A stretch of 64,000 nucleotides of DNA from Runella slithyformis DSM 19594 (GCF_000218895.1 NC_015703.1:5097001-5161000); one strand, 5' to 3'. Shown: positions 31,064-40,888, numbered from the stretch's first letter. The notes: generated by a model not told the origin, from the letters alone. Numbers and translations: made by a program.

Positions 31064-33892
31064 TTAGCGGCTCAAATACATGTTGCGCTCGCCGTATATT
31101 TTTTGGAAGAATTCGTCTTCGAGGCTATCAATAAAGTAGATGCCTTCGCCGGTGGACTTCATTTCGGGGCCTAATGCTTTATTCACGTTCGGGAATTTGT
31201 TGAACGAGAACACCGGAATCTTAATAGCCCAGCCTTTCTTCACAGGTTTGAAGTCAATGTCTTTCACTTTCTTGTCGCCGAGCATGAATTTCGTGGCGTA
31301 GTTGACGTAGGGTTCCTGGTAGGCTTTGCAGATAAACGGCACCGTGCGGGATGCGCGCGGGTTGGCTTCGATCACGTACACTACGCCGTCTTTTACCGCA
31401 AACTGCATATTGATCAGGCCTTTCACTTTCATCGCCTTGGCCACTTTGAGCGTAATTTCTTCAATTTGGCGAATTTCGTCGGGAGACAAGTCAAACGGCG
31501 GCAAGGTTGCGTGTGAGTCGCCCGAGTGGATACCGGCAGGCTCAATGTGCTCCATTACGCCGATGATGTAGGCATCTTCACCGTCGCAGATCGCGTCGGA
31601 TTCGGCTTCGATGGCGTTTTCGAGGTAGTGGTCGAGGAGAATGTTGTTGTCCGGAATGTCGTTCAGGATCTTCACCACGTGTTGTTCCAATTCCTGCTCG
31701 TTGATGACGATCTTCATGCTCTGACCGCCCAGTACGTAGCTCGGACGAACCAGCAGCGGGAAGCCCAGTTTTTTGCCGATCTCGGCGGCGGCGTCGGCCG
31801 TGCGTACGGTGTCAAACTGCGGGTACGGAATGTCCAGGTCGCGCAACAGCGCTGAAAAACGACCCCGGTCTTCGGCCAGGTCGAGCGTATCAAAGCTGCT
31901 GCCGATGATCTTGATGCCGTACTGATGGAGTTTTTCGGCAATTTTCAGGGCCGTTTGTCCACCCAACTGCACGATCACCCCTTCGGGTTTTTCATGCTGT
32001 ACGATGGCGTGAACATGCTCCCAGAAAACGGGCTCAAAGTAAAGTTTATCCGAAATATCAGGGTCGGTGGATACCGTTTCGGGGTTACAGTTGATCATGA
32101 TGGTCTCGTATCCGGCCTCTTTGGCAGCCAATACGCCGTGAACGCACGAGTAGTCAAACTCAATGCCCTGCCCGATGCGGTTAGGTCCGGAACCCAGCAC
32201 GACCACTTTTTTGCGGTTGGAGGGAATGGATTCGTTGTCGGGGTTATCGGCTGAGATACAGAACGTTGAATAGTAATAAGGCGTTTTGGCCTCAAACTCA
32301 GCGGCGCAGGTGTCCACGCATTTGTACACGCGCTTGATGTTGAGTTCCTGACGGCGCTTATAGACCTTGCTTTCCTTCACGCCCAGCAGGTGCGCGATCT
32401 GACGGTCGGCGTAGCCTTTCTGCTTGGCAATCAGCAGAAGATTGGCGGGCAGGTCTTCAAGGTCATATTTTTGAATTTCTTTTTCCAACTCCACCAATTC
32501 TTCGATCTGGTGCAGGAACCACGCGTCGATCTTGGTGAGGTTTTGAATGGTTTTGAACGACAAACCGATCTTGAATGCATCGTAGATATGAAACATACGG
32601 TTCCAGCTCGGATGCGCCAGGCTGTGCTTAATGGCGGCGACGTCGGTCAGTTCTTTGCCGTCGGCACCGAGTCCGTTGCGGCGTATTTCGAGCGACTGAC
32701 AGGCTTTCTGCAAGGCTTCCTGGAAGTTGCGCCCGATACCCATCGCTTCACCTACGGATTTCATTTGGAGGCCCAACGAACGGTCAGCACCCGGAAATTT
32801 ATCAAAATTCCAGCGCGGTACTTTTACGATGACGTAGTCGATGGTCGGCTCAAAGAAGGCGGAGGTGCTGCCGGTGATGGGGTTGATGAGTTCGTCCAGG
32901 TTATACCCGATCGCCATTTTGGCGGAGATTTTCGCAATAGGATAACCCGTAGCTTTGGAGGCCAGCGCCGAAGAGCGCGACACGCGCGGGTTGATCTCAA
33001 TGACGATGATATCGTCGGTTTCGGGATTGACGGAAAACTGAATGTTACAGCCGCCCGCAAATTTACCGATGCCGTTCATGGTCAAAATGGCGAGGTCGCG
33101 CATTTTTTGGTAGAGCGTATCGGGCAGCGTCATGGCCGGGGCCACGGTGATGCTGTCGCCGGTGTGGATTCCCATCGGGTCAAAGTTCTCAATGGAACAA
33201 ACGATGATGAGGTTTCCGTTGCCGTCGCGGAGCAATTCCAGCTCGTATTCTTTCCAGCCCATCACGCTTTGTTCCACCAACACCTCGTGGACCGGCGAGG
33301 CGATGAGGCCGTGCTGAAGGGCTTTGTCAAACTCTTCGGCCGAATTGACAAAGCCGCCGCCCGTTCCGCCCAATGTATACGACGGGCGAATGACGAGTGG
33401 GAAGCCGATCTCCTGGGCAATTTCTTTCCCTTCCAAAAATGATTTAGCCGTGCGACCTTTGCACACGCCCGCGCCCAATTCCAGCATTTTGAGGCGGAAT
33501 TTTTCGCGGTCTTCGGTGGTTTCGATGGCTTTGATGTCCACCCCGATGATCTGTACGCCGTATTTTTTCCAAATACCGGCTTTGTCGCAGTCGATGGCTA
33601 AATTTAACGCCGTCTGACCACCCATGGTTGGCAAAACGGCGTCGACTTTATGTTTTTCTAAAATTTCAACAATGTACTTTTTTTCCAGCGGTTTGAGGTA
33701 AACATGATCGGCGTTGATGGGGTCAGTCATGATGGTCGCCGGATTGGAATTTATCAGAATGACCTCAATTCCTTCTTCTCTCAGTGATCGGGCGGCTTGG
33801 GAGCCGGAGTAATCAAATTCACATGCTTGACCGATGATGATGGGACCGGAACCAATAATGAGGACAGAGTTGATGTTTGGATTTTTTGGCAT
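31064..33892 (-). CDS. carB: Carbamoyl-phosphate synthase large subunit, short form
   Basis: A 942-residue subunit that makes carbamoyl phosphate from ammonia, bicarbonate and two ATP for pyrimidine and arginine synthesis. Two ATP-grasp halves are seen: VLIIGSGPIIIGQACEFDYSG at the start of the first and VVLGSGPNRIGQGIEFDYSC at the start of the second (~residue 570). The protein ends LEDEFFQKIYGERNMYLSR, so the ~130-residue C-terminal allosteric (MGS-like) domain of the E. coli enzyme is absent. The short form is usual in Bacteroidota as far as I know and implies no UMP/ornithine control through that domain. carA is not in the window. Confidence 0.95.
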   Translation of the reverse strand: MPKNPNINSVLIIGSGPIIIGQACEFDYSGSQAARSLREEGIEVILINSNPATIMTDPINADHVYLKPLEKKYIVEILEKHKVDAVLPTMGGQTALNLAIDCDKAGIWKKYGVQIIGVDIKAIETTEDREKFRLKMLELGAGVCKGRTAKSFLEGKEIAQEIGFPLVIRPSYTLGGTGGGFVNSAEEFDKALQHGLIASPVHEVLVEQSVMGWKEYELELLRDGNGNLIIVCSIENFDPMGIHTGDSITVAPAMTLPDTLYQKMRDLAILTMNGIGKFAGGCNIQFSVNPETDDIIVIEINPRVSRSSALASKATGYPIAKISAKMAIGYNLDELINPITGSTSAFFEPTIDYVIVKVPRWNFDKFPGADRSLGLQMKSVGEAMGIGRNFQEALQKACQSLEIRRNGLGADGKELTDVAAIKHSLAHPSWNRMFHIYDAFKIGLSFKTIQNLTKIDAWFLHQIEELVELEKEIQKYDLEDLPANLLLIAKQKGYADRQIAHLLGVKESKVYKRRQELNIKRVYKCVDTCAAEFEAKTPYYYSTFCISADNPDNESIPSNRKKVVVLGSGPNRIGQGIEFDYSCVHGVLAAKEAGYETIMINCNPETVSTDPDISDKLYFEPVFWEHVHAIVQHEKPEGVIVQLGGQTALKIAEKLHQYGIKIIGSSFDTLDLAEDRGRFSALLRDLDIPYPQFDTVRTADAAAEIGKKLGFPLLVRPSYVLGGQSMKIVINEQELEQHVVKILNDIPDNNILLDHYLENAIEAESDAICDGEDAYIIGVMEHIEPAGIHSGDSHATLPPFDLSPDEIRQIEEITLKVAKAMKVKGLINMQFAVKDGVVYVIEANPRASRTVPFICKAYQEPYVNYATKFMLGDKKVKDIDFKPVKKGWAIKIPVFSFNKFPNVNKALGPEMKSTGEGIYFIDSLEDEFFQKIYGERNMYLSR

Positions 33893-34206
33893 TTTTTTGA
33901 GGAAAAGTTATCAATTATCTGTTATCCGCCGTTCGTTGTGCTTTTTGGTAATGGCTACAATGGCTAACTTAACCAAATGAAGAGCGTCTGACTTTTAACT
34001 TCTGCAGCAGGGTAGCTGCAAAAATTGCACAAAATTAGGGGATGAAATGTTTTTTAAGCATTAAAATGCGAAAATAAATCAATCAGGAAAGTGTAAAATA
34101 TGAAATATCTCTGATTAGTAGGTAGTTGTATATTTAATGATGTTGAAAAACCTGTGCTGAATAGGTGCATTTTTTGATGTCAAACTAAATTATCACCTTT
34201 GTTTCC
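33893..34206. other. Divergent intergenic region carB / DUF2157-like gene
   Basis: Besides the candidate carB promoter box at 34030-34037 it is AT-rich with a GCAGC...GCTGC hairpin near 34015. No gene or RNA element is recognised. Confidence 0.4.
34030..34037 (-). promoter_or_regulatory. Candidate -7 box of carB (TAATTTTG on minus strand)
   Basis: A perfect match to TAnnTTTG, about 138 bases upstream of the carB start. The long leader leaves room for post-initiation control. Confidence 0.5.
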
Positions 34207-35217
34207 ATGAACCCTTTATCATTTCTTTTGGGCGAGTGGCAACACCGCCGCCTCCTCTCCGACGGGCAGCGCAGTGCTCTGGAGACCCATGAACGTACCC
34301 GTCCCGTTTCGGTCTATCTCCTGCTGAGGAGTTTGCTCTATGCCGGCGTTTTGCTGTTTACGTCCGGGGTAGGGATGCTCATTTACAAAAATATCGACAC
34401 CATCGGCCACACCGTGCTGATCGGGCTTCTGGCGGTACTGACGTTGGGAGGTTTCTTTTACGTCATCCGAACCGGTGGGTCGTTTTCGCGGGGAATCGTT
34501 GAAAACGAATCCAAGTTCGGTGACTTTGCCCTGCTCATTGCCTGTACGCTGTTTTTGATCCTGGAAGGCTACGTGCAGTGGCGCTATAACGTGTTTGGTA
34601 CACGCTACGGTTTGGCGACCGTTTTACCCGCCGTGCTTTTCCTCTTTTGTGCCTATCGCTTTGACCATCGGGGCGTTCTTTCCATGGGTCTGACGGCCCT
34701 GGCGTCGTGGGTGGGAATCACCGTGGCACCGTTGGATGTGCTGAGCAGCAATGATTTTAACAATATGCAACTCATCGTGACGGGCGTGCTGTTGGGGGCT
34801 TTTTACATCGGTGTGGGGTTGACCTCAGAAAGAATCAATTTCAAAAAACACTTTGCGTTCACGTATTTATCCCTCGGAGGAAATGTCTTTTTCATCGCCT
34901 CGTCGGCGGGATTATTCCGCTCCGAAAGTGGGTCGCTCGGCTTTGTTCTGCCTATTGCGGCGGGATGTTGGCTGTTTATCAATCATGCCCGGCGCACGCA
35001 ATCCTTTTTATTTTTGCTGATGGCCGTCGTGTATGGCTACATCGGGTTTACATATGTGCTGTTTCAGGTCATGAACGAGGAGTTATGGGCCTTTTTCGGC
35101 CTGATGTACGTGGTCGCAAGTACGGGAGGCGTGATCTGGTTTTTTCTGAATTATAAGAAGATATTGAGAGGGAGGAGCGAAGACGGGGCCGCCCCTGCGG
35201 CGAGGAGTCAGGAGTGA
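34207..35217 (+). CDS. DUF2157-like multi-spanning membrane protein
   Basis: A 336-residue protein. A short soluble N-terminus (LLSDGQRSALETHERTR, as in DUF2157) is followed by about ten membrane helices. No catalytic motif is visible. The last residues (GRSEDGAAPAARSQE) are encoded by GC-rich repeat-like DNA similar to the intergenic repeats at 48.6 and 49.9 kb, so the tail may be a repeat insertion. It forms a pair with the next gene (69-base gap with an ATCCCGAA/TTCGGGAT hairpin). Confidence 0.7.
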   Translation: MNPLSFLLGEWQHRRLLSDGQRSALETHERTRPVSVYLLLRSLLYAGVLLFTSGVGMLIYKNIDTIGHTVLIGLLAVLTLGGFFYVIRTGGSFSRGIVENESKFGDFALLIACTLFLILEGYVQWRYNVFGTRYGLATVLPAVLFLFCAYRFDHRGVLSMGLTALASWVGITVAPLDVLSSNDFNNMQLIVTGVLLGAFYIGVGLTSERINFKKHFAFTYLSLGGNVFFIASSAGLFRSESGSLGFVLPIAAGCWLFINHARRTQSFLFLLMAVVYGYIGFTYVLFQVMNEELWAFFGLMYVVASTGGVIWFFLNYKKILRGRSEDGAAPAARSQE

Positions 35218-35286
35218 ATCATAAGATAACGGTTTATCATAAAAATCATCCCGAAGGCTTTCGGGATCAGTGTTCAATAGAGAGAT

Positions 35287-36447
35287 ATGAAAGCTTATAA
35301 CGAAACGCTTGTGCGTAACCGATACGCTCAAAAAATGGCTGAAAAATGGCATTCGGAAGGAATGCTGACCGACGGGCAGCTGGCAGAAGCTCAATTGATC
35401 CACGCGGCCGTGCCTTATGATCCAAACCTGTTTATCAAGATCGGTCTGTTTGTGTTTGCACTGGCCTGTTTCTTTTTTGGCGGGTCTTTTGTCATTTTGC
35501 TGGTGGGCGAAGGCAACGGGCTTTCCATCTCCATTACCTCTTTTTTGTACGCCATTGGAGTTGCTTTTTTGTTGGTGCACATTATCCAAACAAAACAACT
35601 GCATTTTTCGGGTATCGACAATGCCCTCATTTACGGGGTTATCGGGGCAACGATGCCGCTTATTTTTCAGCTTTATGAATCCCTCAACATCAGTGAGCTG
35701 TGGATAGGGGTGGCGTTGTGTCTGCCCGTATTGGTTCTGGTGGTGTACAGTTTCGGCGAGCCGTTGGTGGCGTTGGGAACGTTTCTGTGCATTTTGTTTA
35801 TTGTGGCTTCCGTTCTGATGAAAAACCCCATCGGCAAAGCCCTGCTGCCCTTTGCGCTGATGGCTGTCGCGGCGGTCTTTTTTATGATTACCCGGAAATT
35901 GGGCCAAAAACAAACGGCCTTTTATTGGAAAGAAGCGATAGCGTGGGTCAATACGGCGGCGTTGGCGGTGTTTTATGCGACGGGCAATTATTTTGTGGTT
36001 CGTGAAGTGAATGCCGAACTGAACAAGCTTAGGGCACCCTCGCCCGAAATCGCGTTTGCGGGTCTGTTTTGGGGCTTTACGTTTCTGATTCCTGTTCTGT
36101 ATTTGTACGGAGGCTTTCGTTGGCGCAATCGGACATTGCTGTTGTTGGGGCTATTAGGACTTGTGGCTTCGGTGCTGACCTATCGTCAATACCACGCAGT
36201 ACTGCCCTTAGAGTGGGGCCTGTTGTTGGGCGGGGCTTTGGTGACGGTTTGCGCGTTTGTATTAATTCGCGGGCTCAAAACCCCGAAATACGGCTTTAGC
36301 TACGCTCCCGAGCCGGACGGTGACGAGCGCAGGGCGCTTGAAATGGCAGTGGTGTCGCAAATGACGAAAAATATGCATTCCACCGATAACGGGGTGGAAT
36401 TCGGCGGCGGTGATTTCGCCGGCGGGGGCGCGGGGGAGAAGTATTGA
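35287..36447 (+). CDS. Multi-spanning membrane protein with glycine-rich tail
   Basis: A 386-residue protein, structurally similar to its upstream neighbour: soluble N-terminus with EGMLTDGQLAEAQL, then ten or so hydrophobic helices, then a cytoplasmic tail MTKNMHSTDNGVEFGGGDFAGG ending AGEKY. Gly-rich FGGGxFxGGGA tails also occur in TPM-domain membrane proteins. Resembles DUF2157/DUF4401-type proteins. Role unknown; the pair probably works together. Confidence 0.65.
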   Translation: MKAYNETLVRNRYAQKMAEKWHSEGMLTDGQLAEAQLIHAAVPYDPNLFIKIGLFVFALACFFFGGSFVILLVGEGNGLSISITSFLYAIGVAFLLVHIIQTKQLHFSGIDNALIYGVIGATMPLIFQLYESLNISELWIGVALCLPVLVLVVYSFGEPLVALGTFLCILFIVASVLMKNPIGKALLPFALMAVAAVFFMITRKLGQKQTAFYWKEAIAWVNTAALAVFYATGNYFVVREVNAELNKLRAPSPEIAFAGLFWGFTFLIPVLYLYGGFRWRNRTLLLLGLLGLVASVLTYRQYHAVLPLEWGLLLGGALVTVCAFVLIRGLKTPKYGFSYAPEPDGDERRALEMAVVSQMTKNMHSTDNGVEFGGGDFAGGGAGEKY

Positions 36448-36450
36448 GTT

Positions 36451-36720
36451 CAGTCGTCGCTCGCGGGACGCGAGCGACTGCACGTATTACTTATGCCGTG
36501 ATATTGACCCAAAAGATACTTCTTTTGCCCTTACCATTGAATTGAACGCCGTCTTTTGGACGCGGGATGAGGTGCTGAGGCGTGGTTTGACTGCAAAAGG
36601 TTTTCAGCGTTTTTTTGAGGAAAAAGAGTTAGTATAGCTTCTTCCACTACGGGGCGCTCCGGCCTTTTTTATCAGGCCGGAGGCCTCTTAATAGTCATCA
36701 CTCGCGGGACGCGAGCGATT
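36451..36720. repeat. Cluster of palindromic repeats
   Basis: Two copies of a CGCTCGCG-GGA-CGCGAGCG type hairpin (36451-36480 and 36693-36720) flank a gene remnant, and a third hairpin CTCCGGCC...GGCCGGAG with a T6 loop (36657-36682) lies between. The same-family look of the two outer copies suggests genome-wide short palindromic repeats. Confidence 0.65.
36485..36637 (+). pseudogene. PIN-domain protein remnant (C-terminal end)
   Basis: A frame without its own start reads LCRDIDPKDTSFALTIELN then AVFWTRDEVLRRGLTAKGF and QRFFEEKELV, then stop. The DIDPKDT...ELN...LWTRD...GLxAKGF pattern is the C-terminal half of PIN-domain (VapC-like) ribonucleases. The 5' half is missing and replaced by the repeat hairpin at 36451-36480. 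Confidence 0.6.
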
Positions 36721-36800
36721 GCTTAAACCTTTTTTCTTTTGGGTATTTTTAATGCCGGGAGTACTTATTACTCCAACGTATTTTCCCTCGTAATTCATTC

Positions 36801-38933
36801 ATGAAAAAGACGTTCTGCCTGAGCCTGTTGTGTTTTTTTGCAATCTTATCGGCTGCTTTTGCCCAAAAAAAATCCCCCTCCGATGCACAGTGGCCGGCCG
36901 AGATGCCGTGGTGGAAGAAAAATAACCTGCGGGTCATCCAAACCAATCTGCCCGCCTACGAAGCCGCAACGCTCCACCCCGATTCGCTGCTGAAAGACCT
37001 GGAGGCCTGCTCGGCCAATACGCTCCTCATCAATGCGGGCGGTATCATGGCCTTTTATCCGACTAAACTGGATTTTCAGTATACCAATCCCTACATGAAG
37101 GGAAATATGCTGGGCGACGTCATTCAGCGGTGTCATCAAAAAGGCATTAAGGTCATGGTACGGTTTGATTTCAGTCGGGTGCAGGAGCAGATATTCAAGG
37201 CACATCCCGACTGGTGCTATATCTCGCCTAAGGGTGAGCGCATCATCAATACCGACATGTACGTGGTGTCTATCAACGCGCCGTATGTACAGGAACGTGC
37301 ATTTAAGATCATTGAGGAAGTGATTGATAATTATGCCATTGACGGAATTTTTCTCAACATGCCGGGCTATCAGGTCAATAACCCCTACGAAGGAAAATAC
37401 CACGGCATTGACCAAAATGAGTACGACAAAAAGCGCTTTGCCGAATACAGTAACGGCCTATCCCTGCCCACGGAAGAGAACAAAGCCGACCCCATTTTTC
37501 AGAAGTATTTGGCCTTTAAAAAGTTTACGGTAGAAGATTGGTCACGGCGCCTGCATGAGTTGGTCAAATCGAAAAGCAGTCAGATCGCCATTTGTACCTA
37601 CATGGACAAATACGTGGACATCATCCGTCACGAATCCCAAACCAACAGCCTGCCGTATTGGCCCTATTCGGCCTCCGACAACGTGGGCAATGCCGCCAAT
37701 TCCTTTCCCGACCACATTATCAGCAACAGCAGTATTCAGCAGATCTCGTTTCAGTCGCGCTACAATGCCGTGGAGCCGGAAGAGGTGTCCATTCGGTTGT
37801 ACGAAAACATCGCCAACGGCTCGGGATTGGACATCAGCATGATGGGCGATATGCGCGGCTATGAAGACGAGCGCAATTATGATGTCATCCAAAAGATTTA
37901 CGCGCATCATAAAAAGTACGAGCCTTATTTCGGAAGATATACGTCGGTGGCCAACATTGCGGTGGTGGCTCCGGGCGAGTGGCCGAGCGGTGCCCCCATG
38001 CAGGAGTATCGCGGCATTCAGCTGATGCTAAAAGAAGCCCACATCCCCTTTGATATTGTGGAAGACGCGCAAATTGAACATTTGGCCGAGAAGCTGAAGA
38101 ACTACCGCCTCGTGATCCTGCCCGATATCACCTATTTGAGCCCTGCTTCGGTGCAGGTATTGAAGGAAGCTTCAGCGCAGGGTGTGCATTTGATTGCGAC
38201 CAATCAGACGATGTTTGACAATCCGGATGCCCTTTACCAACTGTTTGGTGCCAAGATCATCAACAAAGACCACGAAGGCAGCGGCTTTTATTTGACACCC
38301 GACAAAAATGCCGTTTTTAAGCGGTTTGCAAAGCAAAAGATGCTTTTCTGGAAGTTTAACCTGGGCCTGTACGACCTATCCGGAACGGACAAACAATGGC
38401 TGCCGATATTGAGTAAAGGCCGTCCCGGGCCGCCCGAGATCATCGGCGGACACGAACCCACGGGCTATTTTGCGATGGGCCTGAAGCAGCATCCGCGCAG
38501 CAAAGCGGTGATCTTGCCCGTCAATTTGGGACGGTTGTATTATCTGCACGGCTACGAAGAGCACAAGAATATTCTGCTGGATGTCATTGACGCCGTCTAT
38601 CCCGAGGCAACCCAGCTCCTTCAAACCAATGCTCACGAGCGGGTGGAGGTGATTTTGAAGGAATACGTTAAAAATATTCCCGAAAATATCGGCAGAAAAA
38701 CCACCGATGGCCTGATGCTGCACCTGGTCAATATCACGGGTTTCAGCGGCAATACGTATTTTGCACCGCTGCCGTTGTCCGGGCTTTCCTTTAAAATTCA
38801 AACCCCTTTTAAGCCTTCCAAGGTATTTTCAATGGTCAATAAACAGCCGATTTTGTATGCTTGGAAAAACGGGTATCTGGAGTTTAAGGTAGATAAATTG
38901 ATTGATTTTGAGGGTGTTGTAATAGATAAATAA
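36801..38933 (+). CDS. Secreted GHL6-like glycoside hydrolase
   Basis: A 710-residue exported protein (signal peptide ending SAAFAQKK). Residues ~40-370 form a TIM-barrel of the hypothetical glycosyl hydrolase 6 type: WKKNNLRVIQTNLPAYEA, GIKVMVRFDFSR, DGIFLNMPGYQV and GSGLDISMMGDMRGYED (pieces). Residues ~400-600 resemble the beta-galactosidase trimerisation/GATase-like domain (RLVILPDITYLSPASVQVLKE). A beta domain ends the protein. It likely acts on a plant or algal polysaccharide; substrate and catalytic residues are unclear. It stands alone with repeats on both sides. Confidence 0.75.
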   Translation: MKKTFCLSLLCFFAILSAAFAQKKSPSDAQWPAEMPWWKKNNLRVIQTNLPAYEAATLHPDSLLKDLEACSANTLLINAGGIMAFYPTKLDFQYTNPYMKGNMLGDVIQRCHQKGIKVMVRFDFSRVQEQIFKAHPDWCYISPKGERIINTDMYVVSINAPYVQERAFKIIEEVIDNYAIDGIFLNMPGYQVNNPYEGKYHGIDQNEYDKKRFAEYSNGLSLPTEENKADPIFQKYLAFKKFTVEDWSRRLHELVKSKSSQIAICTYMDKYVDIIRHESQTNSLPYWPYSASDNVGNAANSFPDHIISNSSIQQISFQSRYNAVEPEEVSIRLYENIANGSGLDISMMGDMRGYEDERNYDVIQKIYAHHKKYEPYFGRYTSVANIAVVAPGEWPSGAPMQEYRGIQLMLKEAHIPFDIVEDAQIEHLAEKLKNYRLVILPDITYLSPASVQVLKEASAQGVHLIATNQTMFDNPDALYQLFGAKIINKDHEGSGFYLTPDKNAVFKRFAKQKMLFWKFNLGLYDLSGTDKQWLPILSKGRPGPPEIIGGHEPTGYFAMGLKQHPRSKAVILPVNLGRLYYLHGYEEHKNILLDVIDAVYPEATQLLQTNAHERVEVILKEYVKNIPENIGRKTTDGLMLHLVNITGFSGNTYFAPLPLSGLSFKIQTPFKPSKVFSMVNKQPILYAWKNGYLEFKVDKLIDFEGVVIDK

Positions 38934-38938
38934 AATGT

Positions 38939-39249
38939 TTTACACAGAGTTTCGCAGAGTTGGGCACAGAGTTTCACAGAGTGCGCTATTCTCTAAGTCA
39001 ATTCATTTCAAAAAATAAACGAAATTTGGTTTGAAACGGAATCTCCTGAAACTCCGGCCTTTAGGCCGGGGCAATACGAATGACTTAGTTTTCATGGCTT
39101 TAGCCTTGACATTTCCGCATCAAGGCATCAAAAAGTAAGGGCTAAGGCGGGCACGGATGCCGATTTTGAAAAAATGTCCCAGTGGGTTTAAAGCAACATA
39201 GTTTACTGTTTTTGCCTTTTTTGCCGTTGGCTGTGGAGACACAGCCAAC
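38939..39249. repeat. Intergenic repeat cluster of three types
   Basis: A spacer with CACAGAGTTTC(G/A)CAGAGT twice (38942-38982), a CCGGCCT-TT-AGGCCGG hairpin (39054-39069), a GGCTTTAGCC-type stretch near 39100, and a 10-bp stem GTTGGCTGTG-GAGA-CACAGCCAAC (39226-39249) that ends 26 bases before the nitrilase start. It fills most of this interval; no gene is seen. Confidence 0.6.
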
Positions 39250-39275
39250 ATTCTTCAAATCTTAACTAAATAACG

Positions 39276-40226
39276 ATGAATCACCTGAAAATAGCCACGG
39301 CTCAATTTGAAAATAAGAGCGGCGACAAAGCCTATAACCTCTCGGTCATCGAAGACCTGACCCAAAAAGCAGCGCAATCAGGCGCGAAAGCGGTGGTCTT
39401 TCATGAATGTTCCATCACGGGCTATACGTTCGCCAGGCTTCTTTCCAAAGCGCAGATGCTGGACGTGGCAGAGGTGATTCCGGACGGGCCGAGTATCCAA
39501 AAACTCAGAGAGATTGCCGAAAAATACGATGTGGCGATCCTTGCCGGATTGTTTGAAAAAGATGCTGATGAGCACCTGTACAAAGCCTACGTTTGCGTGG
39601 ACAAAAACGGCTTGGTGGCAAAGTACCGCAAGCTGCACCCGTTCATCAATCCCCATCTGACGCCGGGCGATCGGTATTGCGTTTTTGAGCTGTACGGCTG
39701 GAAATGCGGGATATTGATCTGCTACGACAACAATGTCATCGAAAACGTACGTGCCACGGCTTTGCTGGGCGCTCAGATCATCTTCATGCCGCACGTGACC
39801 ATGTGTACGCCTTCCACGCGACCGGGAGCGGGTTTTGTGGATGCCAAATTATGGGAAAACCGTGAGGCAGACCCGACCTCGCTGCGTTTGGAATTTGACG
39901 GTATGAAGGGCCGCGATTGGCTCATGAAATGGCTGCCCGCCCGGGCGTACGACAACGCCGTGTACGCCGTTTTTGCCAATCCCATCGGCATGGACGATGA
40001 CCAATTGAAAAATGGGTGCTCCATGATTCTGGACCCGTTTGGCGATGTTATTGCCGAGTGCCGCACGTTGGGCGATGATTTCGTAACGGCGACGTTAACC
40101 CCTGAGAAACTGACGCAGGCCGGTGGGTATCGCTACCTTAAAGCCCGCCGCCCGGACCTCTACCGCGACATCATCGGGCAGGACCACCAACCCGAGCAAA
40201 AAGTAGTGTGGCTGAAGGAGAAGTAA
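39276..40226 (+). CDS. Nitrilase-superfamily carbon-nitrogen hydrolase
   Basis: A 316-residue cytoplasmic amidohydrolase. The catalytic triad is visible: Glu in VVFHECSITGY, Lys in KYRKLHPFINPH, and Cys in GILICYDNNVIENVR. It cleaves a C-N bond in an amide or carbamoyl compound; substrate not predictable. Possible later motif WLPARAYDNAVYAVFAN fits the superfamily. Transcribed alone; 40227-40437 downstream is gene-free. Confidence 0.88.
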   Translation: MNHLKIATAQFENKSGDKAYNLSVIEDLTQKAAQSGAKAVVFHECSITGYTFARLLSKAQMLDVAEVIPDGPSIQKLREIAEKYDVAILAGLFEKDADEHLYKAYVCVDKNGLVAKYRKLHPFINPHLTPGDRYCVFELYGWKCGILICYDNNVIENVRATALLGAQIIFMPHVTMCTPSTRPGAGFVDAKLWENREADPTSLRLEFDGMKGRDWLMKWLPARAYDNAVYAVFANPIGMDDDQLKNGCSMILDPFGDVIAECRTLGDDFVTATLTPEKLTQAGGYRYLKARRPDLYRDIIGQDHQPEQKVVWLKEK

Positions 40227-40471
40227 TAGGTGTGTTATTGATTTCCTATTTTAAAAGATCACCAAATTCAATAGAGGAGTCGTGACTGACAACGGTTAAA
40301 TGACAGGATAAGTATTGGGTATTATTTGCCGGAGTAGTTAGGTTTTGTGTAATTTGCTGTTTATCAATAATATAAAGGGGCTAAATACTTCATGCTAATT
40401 GCCGCACAATCGGTTTCGTCGATACTCCCTCTGAAATTTACCCTTTTACATTTACCGATTTCCGTTGGCGA

Positions 40472-40888
40472 CTACGGATGTGCCGCAACCCACACTTCGC
40501 CGTCTTCAAAAAACTCCTTTTTCCAGATGGGAACGGTTTCTTTGAGTGTGTCGATGGCAAACTGACAGGCTTCAAACGCGGTGTTTCGGTGGGCACAGGC
40601 CACGGCAATGATGACGGGAATCTCCCCAATGTCCAACACGCCCACGCGGTGATGAATGGATATCTTCAAAACGGGCCAACGACGCATGGCTTCTTCGGCA
40701 ATCTTCTGCATTTCCCGGATGGCCATCGGTGCGTAGGCTTCAAACTCCAACCGTAAAACGCGTTTACCTTTGGTCTGATGGCGCACCGTTCCTACAAAGG
40801 TGACGATGCCGCCGGCTTCGTCAGAGAGTACATAGTCAAAACACGTTTGGGTAGATAAAGTTGTCTCTAACAGCTGAATGTCGATCAT
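40472..40888 (-). CDS. moaE: Molybdopterin synthase catalytic subunit
   Basis: About 138 residues from the ATG at 40888 (MIDIQLLE), preferred over a start 15 codons upstream. MoaE inserts sulfur carried on MoaD into precursor Z to form molybdopterin. The family blocks are present: GGIVTFVGTVRHQTKGKRV, LEFEAYAPMA, ISIHHRVGVLDIGE, VACAHRNTAFEACQ and PIWKKEFFEDG with the catalytic Lys. No other molybdenum cofactor gene is in the window, so the gene is isolated from its pathway. It is divergent from the metallophosphoesterase gene. Confidence 0.93.
   Translation of the reverse strand: MIDIQLLETTLSTQTCFDYVLSDEAGGIVTFVGTVRHQTKGKRVLRLEFEAYAPMAIREMQKIAEEAMRRWPVLKISIHHRVGVLDIGEIPVIIAVACAHRNTAFEACQFAIDTLKETVPIWKKEFFEDGEVWVAAHP

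Noticed and set aside
32390-33442. 350-codon open frame on the plus strand
   Set aside because: It is exactly antisense to carB, follows its codon pattern and shows no family motif.
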